Origin: a virus
Strand: one strand, 5' to 3'
Virus record (IMG/VR): IMGVR_UViG_3300037193_000697
Coordinates: 1-42,557 of that record
DNA: 42,557 nt
The position numbers were made by a program, and so were the translations under genes. Below, piece after piece: positions 1 to 7,366 of the stretch. The notes beneath the pieces are model-generated. The model was not told where the DNA came from, did no database searches, and saw only the letters and a list, made by a program, of their open reading frames with translations. Position 1 is the first letter of the stretch. Every line of letters starts with the position of its first letter.

Positions 1-2
1 AG

Positions 3-200
3 GTCAACCTCACCGTCCGCGTGGACGGCGGACAGGAGGGTGTCATCGAGTTCCTCCACGACCCCACGGGGAACGTCAACCCCCGGGCACGGGAGGCGCT
101 GACGATGTTGACCGGCACCCACATGATCTTCACCGGTCCGGTGCTGTTCTCCGACATCCCCTCCGAGAAGGTCTTCCAGATCGTCTCGGGTCTGTCCTGA
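3..200 (+). CDS. C-terminal fragment of an unrecognised forward gene
   Basis: The frame is open from the window edge to a TGA and gives 65 residues beginning VNLTVRVDGGQEG. Its third codon positions are G/C-rich like the other genes. I do not recognise the family, and the N-terminus lies outside the window. It is the first of three forward genes at the left edge that resemble the small-gene cassettes of the right arm, so it is probably the end of that transcription unit. A copy of the dispersed palindrome begins on the base after its stop codon. Confidence 0.7.
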   Translation, partial: VNLTVRVDGGQEGVIEFLHDPTGNVNPRAREALTMLTGTHMIFTGPVLFSDIPSEKVFQIVSGLS

Positions 201-214
201 GTTTCCATAGGAAC
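201..214. repeat. dispersed palindrome copy 1 (GTTTCC-ATA-GGAAC)
   Basis: Half-sites GTTTCC and GGAAC are separated by 3 nt. It starts immediately after one stop codon and ends 12 nt before the next start codon (GTG at 227). It belongs to the 27-copy family described in the findings. Confidence 0.75.
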
Positions 215-226
215 TGAGGTGACGAA

Positions 227-550
227 GTGAGCAACCACCGCACCAAAATCGAGGGCAACCCCGGAGCGTGGCGAGGAGAGTGCTCCTGCAGCGAGCACGG
301 GGAGTGGATGAGGGTGCTGCAGCAGGCCGAGGACTGGATCATCGCCCACGAAGCCGAGGTGGCACGAGCCCGTGCGCGGGTCGGCAAGAGAGTGTCGCTG
401 AAGTCGGAGCGCGACTGGTACCTACTGCAAGCCGAGAACATGGCGAACGCGGAGCCGGAGCGCATCTTGTGGAAGCGGCTGGCCGACGAACTCACCACCC
501 GGCTGGGAGACACGGATGCTCCCAGCGAGGGTGACGAGACCTTATGGTGA
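227..550 (+). CDS. small hydrophilic protein, function unknown
   Basis: A 107-residue, charged, probably helical protein (residues 27-75 rich in Glu, Arg and Ala) with an early Cys pair (CSC near residue 19). No membrane segment or known domain is visible. It starts with GTG; the weak ribosome site GAGGTGACGAA overlaps the flank of the palindrome at 201-214. The next gene starts 20 nt after its stop codon. I do not recognise a family. Confidence 0.7.
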   Translation: MSNHRTKIEGNPGAWRGECSCSEHGEWMRVLQQAEDWIIAHEAEVARARARVGKRVSLKSERDWYLLQAENMANAEPERILWKRLADELTTRLGDTDAPSEGDETLW

Positions 551-570
551 ACCTGAGAGAAAGGCAGATC

Positions 571-870
571 ATGACCATCGCTCCCGCTCTACAGCAGTTC
601 GTCGCGCAGGTGAAGAACCTCCGGCCCGACGCGAAGGTCCAGTACGGAGAGCCCGACGGGATCGGGTTCGTACGCGAGGTGTCCTTCGACGCGCAGACCG
701 GCAAGGTGCTGAAGCCCATCTTGGAGGTCGGCATCGACCCGCGCATCGCGCGCTTCAAGATCGGCGGCAGGGAGCGTCGGATGACCGTCACCGTCGTCTC
801 CGACACCCGGGCCGACTACCGCGATCCCTTCCCCATCGAGGACGTAGCCGAGGTCCTGAAGGAGAAGTGA
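571..870 (+). CDS. small protein, function unknown, last forward gene on the left
   Basis: A 99-residue protein starting MTIAPALQQF. I chose the ATG at 571 over an in-frame ATG at 544 because GAAAGG lies 6 nt upstream of it, while the earlier ATG overlaps the previous gene. The sequence looks like a mixed alpha/beta fold with a strand-rich middle (VREVSFDAQTGKVLKPILEV). No family is recognised. Its stop lies only 3 nt from the stop of the convergent reverse gene at 874, and no terminator hairpin fits between them. Confidence 0.75.
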   Translation: MTIAPALQQFVAQVKNLRPDAKVQYGEPDGIGFVREVSFDAQTGKVLKPILEVGIDPRIARFKIGGRERRMTVTVVSDTRADYRDPFPIEDVAEVLKEK

Positions 871-873
871 CCG

Positions 874-1500
874 TCAGGTCGGCTCCGCCGTCCCCATGCT
901 GTGCGTGGAGTCGGCCTGACTCTCCCCTTCCAGCCCCGGCATGATGTCCTCCGGCCTCGCCTTGGCGATGGCCTCGATCGCGGGCCAGACGTGCATCTGC
1001 GCCTCCGCGTTGGTCTGCAGCGCCTCCTCGATCCGGCTCACCCGGTCGGCCTCCAACACCATCCGGTGCTCGATGTCGGAGAGTCGGACGAGGTTCTCCG
1101 AGACCGTCTGCTCGATCCGGTTCACCACGTCCCGCAGCGAGGTCCCGCTGTTGGGCTTCACCTCTGCACCGATCGCCCTGATCTTCAGGAACAACTCGAC
1201 GGTCTCCTGCTCCACCCGTTCGAGATGATCCATCATGACGCCCTGACCATGCTCGATGCTCTCCAGCCGGTCGAGCGCACCGGGCAGGGCAGGCTGAACC
1301 TCGTGATCGTTCTCCGGCAGGCGCACCGCAGGCCGACCGTTGAGCACGATCAGCGCCTTCTGGATGCCGTCGATGAACGGCCCAGCCTTCTTGGCCCACT
1401 TGACGGTGGCGCGCATCGCACCCCAGATGACACCGAGCGCGACGATCGTTCCTGCTGCCCCCAGTACGAACTGGTTACTGGGCAGCCACGCCCAGTCCAT
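874..1500 (-). CDS. membrane-anchored coiled-coil protein at the end of the tail operon (DUF2746-like)
   Basis: A 208-residue protein with one N-terminal membrane segment (about residues 11-30, FVLGAAGTIVALGVIWGAM), a basic stretch (VKWAKKAGPF), then long helical heptad-like segments (about 75-180) and a polar tail. The ATG overlaps the previous stop as TGATG. Proteins with an N-terminal anchor, an NSGTSLRDVVNRIE-type motif and coiled coils occur at the end of actinophage tail operons and are often labelled DUF2746; that family match is from memory. A holin-like or envelope-associated role is possible but not shown. Confidence 0.8.
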   Translation of the reverse strand: MDWAWLPSNQFVLGAAGTIVALGVIWGAMRATVKWAKKAGPFIDGIQKALIVLNGRPAVRLPENDHEVQPALPGALDRLESIEHGQGVMMDHLERVEQETVELFLKIRAIGAEVKPNSGTSLRDVVNRIEQTVSENLVRLSDIEHRMVLEADRVSRIEEALQTNAEAQMHVWPAIEAIAKARPEDIMPGLEGESQADSTHSMGTAEPT

Positions 1501-2417
1501 CAGTAGACCCAAGCACTTGCCACCCCCGTCAAGGGCTGGTCGAGGTACGCGGTCCCGTCGTCGATCTTGTAGGCGGTGCCGTGGATGGCGTCGATGGCGG
1601 GGGTGAGGGTGGCGTGGAAGGGCAGCGCCCCGGTCGGCTGGAACTGGACCGACAGCACGCCGTTGCGGCCAGCGAGTTCGTCGGCCTCGAACAGCACGAA
1701 CGACCCGAGGCCGTCGGTGGTGAAGGACGCCTGCTTGTGGATCACCGTCACGGCGTGGCCGTTGTACGCCTCGACCAGTTCGAGCATCTGGCCGTTGATG
1801 TTCTCGACCCCGACGTTGGAGCGCACCGGAGCCCACGCCGTCCCGGTCCAGTAGTCGATGAGCCCCGGGTTGGTGGCGAGCATCGACAGGCTGTTCGTCA
1901 CCGGGGCAGGGGAGGCAGCAGCACGGGCGGCGGCGTCCGCGTACACCCGGACCAACTGCCGGATCGCGGTGTCGGTCAGGCCCAGACCAGCAGCAGTGGT
2001 CGACAGCATCCTCGCGGGGTCCTCGCGCACCTGCAGCGGCGCACCGACAGACCCGTCACCGTCGAGGGAGTCGTCGTGGGTGACCGCGCCCGTGGGGGCG
2101 GTGACCGGTGCCACCGGCTCCCAGCGGGAGGTGGCCGAGTTCCACGACAGCACCTCACCGTTGTCCGCACCCGTGGTGTTCACGTCGGGCAGGTCGTTGA
2201 TCGAGGCGGTCGCGGCGAACGCCACCGCGAGGGTCAGGGGGGAGGCCGACGTGCCGTCACCGGTGAGGGTGAGGTTGAAGGTCGAGTTGTCCGCCACCAC
2301 GAAGTCGAGTTCGCTGGAGATGACGAACGGGTCGGTGGGGGTTCCACTCCCGGTGACCTCGACGTTGGTGCCTGCCGCCAACTTGCAGGTGCAGGAACCG
2401 GAGCAGCACTTGGGCAT
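1500..2417 (-). CDS. minor tail protein, tail-tip/receptor-binding candidate
   Basis: A 305-residue protein. Residues 1-35 form a Cys-rich start (CCSGSCTC) followed by VEVTGSGTPTDPFVI, closely resembling the first 45 residues of the neighbouring glycine-rich protein, so the two probably share an attachment module. A second TGxGTxxxPLTL repeat follows near residues 45-65. The C-terminal half (about 200-305) is beta-rich and lacks known catalytic motifs. The start ATG has AGGAGG 4 nt upstream. By position and composition it is a distal tail protein that may contact the host. Confidence 0.75.
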   Translation of the reverse strand: MPKCCSGSCTCKLAAGTNVEVTGSGTPTDPFVISSELDFVVADNSTFNLTLTGDGTSASPLTLAVAFAATASINDLPDVNTTGADNGEVLSWNSATSRWEPVAPVTAPTGAVTHDDSLDGDGSVGAPLQVREDPARMLSTTAAGLGLTDTAIRQLVRVYADAAARAAASPAPVTNSLSMLATNPGLIDYWTGTAWAPVRSNVGVENINGQMLELVEAYNGHAVTVIHKQASFTTDGLGSFVLFEADELAGRNGVLSVQFQPTGALPFHATLTPAIDAIHGTAYKIDDGTAYLDQPLTGVASAWVY

Positions 2418-2425
2418 CAGTCCTC

Positions 2426-3463
2426 CTAGTATGAGATCACGACGACGACGCCGGGCGCTCCCGCTGCCCCGCTGCCGGAGTTGAAGCCGTTGACCGAGGC
2501 TCCGCCTCCACCGCCACCGCCGCCATAGTTGCCCCCAGCCGCGCCGTTGCCACCCGCAGCGGTGGTCGAGGCCGCGCCCCCACCACCACCTGATCCGGCG
2601 TAGCCCACGCCTGCGCTGCCGACGGCACCAGCCGCGCCCGCAGACGCACCGCCTGCGCCGCCCGCGACGTTCTGGACCGTGCTCTTGCCACCAGCCCCAC
2701 CGGAGCCGATCACGTTCCCTGTGGAAATCCCCCCACCGGCACCGCCACCACCAGCGCCAGCGACTCCGATCGCGCCGTCGATGGTGGAGGACTGCTCACC
2801 TGAGCCGCCCGCTGCCGTGCCCCCTGCGCCACCACTGCCGGACTTCACCGAGCCGTACCCAGCGAACCCCGCAGCCGCCGTGGTCGCGGTGCCTCCAGCG
2901 CCGCCCCTGCCGCCCGTGGCAAGGCCGTACGCGCCGAACGAGGAGTTGCCCCCTGCTACGCCTGCGCCGCCGTTGGTGTCGTTGGCCGTGGCCCCAGCGC
3001 CAGCGGTACCGGCAGCCCCCACCGTGACCGCCACCGACGCGGTGAGGGGGACCATCGAGAGGGTCAGTTCAGCGAACCCACCACCACCGCCTCCTGCGCC
3101 TCCGGTGCGAGCAGACGCCGAGGCACCCCTGCGGCCACCTCCTCCGCCGCCTCCGCCGCCGACCATGATGACCCGGGCAGCGGTCTTGCCAGCGGGCTTC
3201 GTCCACGTCCCGGAGGTGGTGAAGACTTCGAGCATCGCCTCGGACTCCGCCGAGGAGACCGCCGAGATGACGTAGGGATCGGACACCGTGCCGGTGCCGG
3301 TCATGGTCATCGCGACAGTTGACGTGTCCTCTACCGCGATCGAGGAGCCCGTCGTGCTGATCTCGTAGGGGTTGGTCTGACTCCCCGAGCCGGTGATCTG
3401 GACACCATCACCGGGCACGAGCACACAGGAGCACCTGTCGGACGCGCAACCACACCGTGCCAA
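2426..3463 (-). CDS. glycine-rich minor tail protein (tail-tip adhesin type)
   Basis: A 345-residue protein starting at TTG, chosen because AGGAG lies 6 nt upstream and the frame has no better start. Residues 1-90 hold the Cys-rich, TGSG-repeat module shared with the 305-residue neighbour. Residues 95-345 are a long glycine repeat region (GGGGGGGGG, GGAGG, GGRGG) ending GAPGVVVVISY. Such regions are known in phage tail-tip proteins, where they can pack as polyglycine-II helices exposing variable loops. The second TGTGTxxDPYVI repeat mirrors the neighbour. Its role is probably adsorption. Confidence 0.85.
   Translation of the reverse strand: MARCGCASDRCSCVLVPGDGVQITGSGSQTNPYEISTTGSSIAVEDTSTVAMTMTGTGTVSDPYVISAVSSAESEAMLEVFTTSGTWTKPAGKTAARVIMVGGGGGGGGGRRGASASARTGGAGGGGGGFAELTLSMVPLTASVAVTVGAAGTAGAGATANDTNGGAGVAGGNSSFGAYGLATGGRGGAGGTATTAAAGFAGYGSVKSGSGGAGGTAAGGSGEQSSTIDGAIGVAGAGGGGAGGGISTGNVIGSGGAGGKSTVQNVAGGAGGASAGAAGAVGSAGVGYAGSGGGGGAASTTAAGGNGAAGGNYGGGGGGGGASVNGFNSGSGAAGAPGVVVVISY
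2714..2727. repeat. dispersed palindrome copy 2 (GTTCC-CTGT-GGAAA)
   Basis: Spacer of 4 nt, inside the glycine-rich tail gene, where it encodes ISTGN and interrupts the GC-rich repeat DNA. Confidence 0.6.
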
Positions 3464-3536
3464 GACCCGCTCCTATCGCTCTGCGACCGTCGTCGCGGTT
3501 TCAGCGTACCTCTTGTAGACCATTGTGGACTGGACC

Positions 3537-5213
3537 TCACGTGACCCCGGAAGTGCGCCGGAGGAACTCGTAGGAGGCGACGTGCTTGTTGCCCGTTCCC
3601 CACGATGAAGCGAGTAGGCCGACGTGGGTGGGGGCGATGGTCTTCACGACAGTCAGCCCCTTGATCCACGACACCCCGTCCGGTGAGACATCCGCCCTCC
3701 ATGTGCTCGCGCCGAGGAAGACGAGGCGCGCGAAGATGCGGGCACCCGGAGGCGTGACGAGCGGAGCAGGTGGTGTGCCCTGCGCGTTCCAGCCCGTGAA
3801 GGGTCGCGCGTCGGTCCGCTGCTCACCGCTGCTGGTGATGTGGGTGAGCAGGAGGGCCTGATTCCCCGAGCCGTGCGTGATGCCGTCGGAGAGGATGATG
3901 CCGCCCATCGAATACATCGCCGCAGGTGGGCCGAGCAGGGTCACGCAGGTGATGAAGGCGTCCCCATTCACCATCGTCCCGACGCCGGACCTCACGATGC
4001 CGTGGATGTTGTTGGCGGTGTCGCCCCCCTCGTGCTGCAGCGAGAGGACATCCGCGCTCTCGGTCCACGTCACGTTCGCAGCGGGAGCACCTCCGCCGTC
4101 GACCCGCACCCACGCGGGGTCGAGCACTCCGTCGTTGAACTCGTCGATCGAGGTGGTTCCCGAAGGAACCGACCAGCGCCGGTCCCGCACCGGGGATGCC
4201 GCGCTACCCCCGCCACCTACGGAGGTCTCCGCCTCGTACTCGAACTGGACCCAGATGTTGTCGCTCGCTGCCCACGCGAACGGGACGGCGCTGGTAACCA
4301 GCCCATTCGCCGCTCCTGTTGCCAGCATCCCCACAGAGACCGAGTTCGACGACGGCGTGAAGGTTGTACCTGCGTAGTGAATGCCCGCGCTCGCGTCGGT
4401 GAGGAAGATCGCCCCGAGTGCTCGGTGGTTGGGCGGGTTGCCAGCACTCGCCGTTCGCTGGGGGAGGGGGAGGCTCACCAAGTAGGTTCCGGTGCCAGCG
4501 TTCACGCCCGAGGTCCCGAAGGTGATCCGCGCCCATCCCTTCACCGTCGACCCGTTGGCGGTGTACCGACCTGCCTGCACCGAGCCGGTGCCGAGCGTCG
4601 GGCTCACGCCTGTGGAGGTGAGGGTGGGGGTGTAGTCCTGCCAGACCTCTCCGCTGCTGCTACCCCCACTCCCACCGATGTTGATCGGCGAGGTGGTGCT
4701 CTCGAACACGTCGACCACCAGCGACCGCTCGGTGAGGGTGACGGCGGCGGTCGACTCCGAGGCGTTCCACCTGACCTCGACCGTGTGGGAGACACCGCTG
4801 GTCAGCGTGATGGGGATGCGGGAGAACACCGCGTCGTACATGGAGTTGGAGCCCGCGACGTTGCCAGTGATCTGAGGCGTGATGGCGGTGCCGTCGAGGT
4901 ACAACTCGACCCGGTTGGTGTGGCTACCAGTCCAGCCGAGGGTGGCGTCCACGAACCCCATCCGGCCCACCGTTGAAGAGGGGATGGTGATGGTCATCCC
5001 AGACACCAGCGTGGGAGAGACGGGCACGGTACCAGAGTTCACGTCGGCGGCGTCGCGGTACCAGTACCGCTGCCCGAACGGGGCACTCGCCCCACCCCCA
5101 CCGCCGCCCGTGTCCTCGACCAGTCCGGTCACCACGCCGTCGATGACATCGAGCGCGTACGCCCCGGTGGTGTGGCCGGTGGCGTCGATCTGATGGGGCT
5201 TCAAGCGGGTCAC
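3537..5213 (-). CDS. minor tail protein, multi-domain
   Basis: A 558-residue protein. The N-terminus (MTRLKPHQIDATG) is a motif frequent in tail-fibre proteins. A glycine linker (residues 36-42) is followed by beta-rich segments around 55-170 and 180-340, another linker (RRWSVPSGTT, about 342-352), then a jelly-roll-like domain at 355-550 resembling concanavalin-type or DUF1349-like folds. It starts with GTG, overlapping the upstream stop as GTGA, with AGAGG 7 nt upstream. The 73 nt between its stop and the next gene hold only a 16-codon ORF without a ribosome site. Probably part of the tail tip. Confidence 0.8.
   Translation of the reverse strand: MTRLKPHQIDATGHTTGAYALDVIDGVVTGLVEDTGGGGGGASAPFGQRYWYRDAADVNSGTVPVSPTLVSGMTITIPSSTVGRMGFVDATLGWTGSHTNRVELYLDGTAITPQITGNVAGSNSMYDAVFSRIPITLTSGVSHTVEVRWNASESTAAVTLTERSLVVDVFESTTSPINIGGSGGSSSGEVWQDYTPTLTSTGVSPTLGTGSVQAGRYTANGSTVKGWARITFGTSGVNAGTGTYLVSLPLPQRTASAGNPPNHRALGAIFLTDASAGIHYAGTTFTPSSNSVSVGMLATGAANGLVTSAVPFAWAASDNIWVQFEYEAETSVGGGGSAASPVRDRRWSVPSGTTSIDEFNDGVLDPAWVRVDGGGAPAANVTWTESADVLSLQHEGGDTANNIHGIVRSGVGTMVNGDAFITCVTLLGPPAAMYSMGGIILSDGITHGSGNQALLLTHITSSGEQRTDARPFTGWNAQGTPPAPLVTPPGARIFARLVFLGASTWRADVSPDGVSWIKGLTVVKTIAPTHVGLLASSWGTGNKHVASYEFLRRTSGVT
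4155..4170. repeat. dispersed palindrome copy 3 (GGTTCC-CGAA-GGAACC)
   Basis: Perfect 6-bp arms and a 4-nt spacer. It lies in the inter-domain linker (SVPSGTT) of the 558-residue tail protein. Confidence 0.75.
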
Positions 5214-7366
5214 GTCGCCGCCTCTTCCAGTTGGGTGACCTCAGACTGCGTGATCGCACGCGGCAGGAAGAACACCTCGTCCATCACTCCGTTGTAGTAG
5301 TTGGCCGCGCTGGTGGGGTCCTTGCCGAACACGATGTCGATGCTGAAGTCGCGGTTGGCGATCGCACCCGTCACCGCCAGCGAGGAGTCCAGCACACCGT
5401 TGATGTAGATGCGCGCTGTGGTCCCGTCGTAGGTGGCGATCAGCCGGTACGTCTGGCCGATGGTCAACGTCGTGGGGGAGGTGAGGGTGGACATGGTGTT
5501 GTTGTTCTCGGTGGCCCAGAAGATCAACTCGGGCTTCCCGGCGTTCAGTCGCAGGCGGTAGTAGCGCCCCTGCGCACCAGTCCATGTCCCGTGGTCTCGG
5601 GACCACAACTCCTGCAGCCCGCTGATCGAGTTGGGCTTGATGAGCATCGAGAGCGTGATGTTCGGCCCGCCCGTGAGGAGCGTGTTGGCCGAGTAGCCCT
5701 CAGCGAAGTTGGCGTAGTCGTTCACGCCGTCGAAGGTGACGGCGGTGTTGGTGTCCCCGACGAGCAGGCTGGTCGCGCTCAGGGTGGGTCCGTTGTAGGT
5801 GCCGTTCCGCGCGCTCGTCGAGGAGTCGATCATCGTCGTGCCGGAGGCTTCGCCCATCCGGTAGTAGACGCGGGGCTCCATCGACTTCACTAGCCCAGAG
5901 TAGGTGGGACTGAGGCCGGTGCCCGCGAGGTAGTGCTGGTACCACCGGGTGATGCTCAACTTCTTGTTGTAGAGCACCGCCTCCTGTGCGCGTCCGTCGA
6001 AGTTCCGCCCGTTCACGTCGTTGCCGAGCGTCAGCCCTGCGGTGGAGGAGTTTAGGACGCCCGTCTTCGTGCCCGACGCGACGAGTTCGCCGTTGCGGAT
6101 CAGCCGGTAGGTGGTGCCGTCGTAGTCCAGCCCCACCTGATAGACGGTCCCGTTGGCGATCGACCCGATGGCGGTGGAGATCGAGCCCAGCGTCCCGTCG
6201 GTGCCGATGTACCCGACGAGCCCGTTGTTGTTGAGGCCCAGCGCCCACACCCGGGAGGAGTCGCCGCCACCGTAGACGCCGAACAGGTGCGCGCCCGCGC
6301 TGGCGGAGTCCGCGACGATCCACAGTTCGGCGGAGAACGCTGCGGGCTTCTGCCATGCGGCGTCCGCGATGGAGACGCTGCCGTTGGCGAAGTCGACCAC
6401 GCCCTCGCTCAACCCGGAGGCCAACTTCGCGAGGTCGAGGGTGAACCCCCCACCGTAGGTGCCGTCTCGGTCGTTGCCGGAGTAGTCGAAGGCGATGGTG
6501 CCGGTGTCCTCGTCCATCTTCCAGTAGAGGATCGGGCCATCGGCCATCGCCTCGATCGCGAACGGGGAGTCGACCGGGTTGTCCGGCGCGTCGACCGCCC
6601 AGTGGGCGTAGGTCACGCTCACCGCGTCGCCCACCTGAGGCTCGGCGGTCAACAGTTCCACCTTCGTCGGGACGCCGGTCATCTCCCAGTCGGTGCCCCT
6701 GATCTGGGACAGGCCGTTGATGAAGACGTGGACCGACTCCGCCACCGGCTCCCACGTCAGGTGCGGGAGAATCTGCGCCCCACCGTCTTCGAGGGTGAAT
6801 ACGTCGGTGTTGTGGAACTGCACCCGGGGGATGTCGACGACGACCTCGCCGATCCCGGCGCTGACCGAGACCCCCTCGCCCACGAAGTCCATCTGCGTGA
6901 CGGTGCCGGAGACCGTGGTCCCCTCGTCCTGCACAGCGAGCGCAGAGCCGCCTCCACCGCCCTCGATCTCCTGCCATGCGGAGAACTGCCGCTGGCCTCC
7001 TTCGGAGCCGTGGAAGCGGCGCGCACGCAGCGAGAGGGGCTCTTGGAGGTTGCCGTGCCGGTTGATCCAGATGAACTGCACGCCGTTGCCCTCGGCGTCC
7101 GCGATCGACTGGCCCATCCAGAAGTTCGTGGCGCTCGTCCCGTCCGGGGTGTTCATCGCCCCCGGCTCGGAGTAGTAGAACCCGTTGAACGCGGTGACCT
7201 CGTTGTTCCAGTCGAAGATCAGCACCGCGTGCGGGGCGATGCCCGGACCCATCAGGTCGGAGGCGGTCTTCACGAGAGGGCGGCGCTCCTCGTGGAGCAG
7301 GCGCTTCTCGTTCTGCCGGAAGTAGCCCTCGGCGTCGGTGACGATGGGCCAGTCGTTAGCAGCCAT
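5210..7366 (-). CDS. minor tail protein with two LamG/concanavalin-like domains
   Basis: About 718 residues. The N-terminal part (1-130) resembles tail-fibre knob segments (NFWMGQSIADAEG, then FSAWQEIEGGGGG); a beta-rich connector spans 140-270; two laminin-G/concanavalin-like jelly rolls follow. The first, about 285-490, contains LYWKMDEDTGTIAFDYSG; the second, about 495-718, contains VYYRMGEASGTTMIDSS. These domains usually bind carbohydrate. I prefer the ATG at 7366 (TGATG overlap) over the GTG one codon upstream because GAGGAGG is spaced for the ATG. A host-surface-binding role is inferred. Confidence 0.88.
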   Translation of the reverse strand: MAANDWPIVTDAEGYFRQNEKRLLHEERRPLVKTASDLMGPGIAPHAVLIFDWNNEVTAFNGFYYSEPGAMNTPDGTSATNFWMGQSIADAEGNGVQFIWINRHGNLQEPLSLRARRFHGSEGGQRQFSAWQEIEGGGGGSALAVQDEGTTVSGTVTQMDFVGEGVSVSAGIGEVVVDIPRVQFHNTDVFTLEDGGAQILPHLTWEPVAESVHVFINGLSQIRGTDWEMTGVPTKVELLTAEPQVGDAVSVTYAHWAVDAPDNPVDSPFAIEAMADGPILYWKMDEDTGTIAFDYSGNDRDGTYGGGFTLDLAKLASGLSEGVVDFANGSVSIADAAWQKPAAFSAELWIVADSASAGAHLFGVYGGGDSSRVWALGLNNNGLVGYIGTDGTLGSISTAIGSIANGTVYQVGLDYDGTTYRLIRNGELVASGTKTGVLNSSTAGLTLGNDVNGRNFDGRAQEAVLYNKKLSITRWYQHYLAGTGLSPTYSGLVKSMEPRVYYRMGEASGTTMIDSSTSARNGTYNGPTLSATSLLVGDTNTAVTFDGVNDYANFAEGYSANTLLTGGPNITLSMLIKPNSISGLQELWSRDHGTWTGAQGRYYRLRLNAGKPELIFWATENNNTMSTLTSPTTLTIGQTYRLIATYDGTTARIYINGVLDSSLAVTGAIANRDFSIDIVFGKDPTSAANYYNGVMDEVFFLPRAITQSEVTQLEEAAT

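Noticed and set aside
1501-1836. N-terminal extension of the membrane/coiled-coil gene at 874-1500
   Set aside because: Antisense-like Arg/Gly composition in the frame overlapping the tail-tip gene; the ATG at 1500 overlaps that gene's stop.
3474-3523. A 16-codon reverse ORF between two tail genes
   Set aside because: No ribosome site and no protein-like sequence; its TAG only happens to overlap the ribosome site of the glycine-rich gene.
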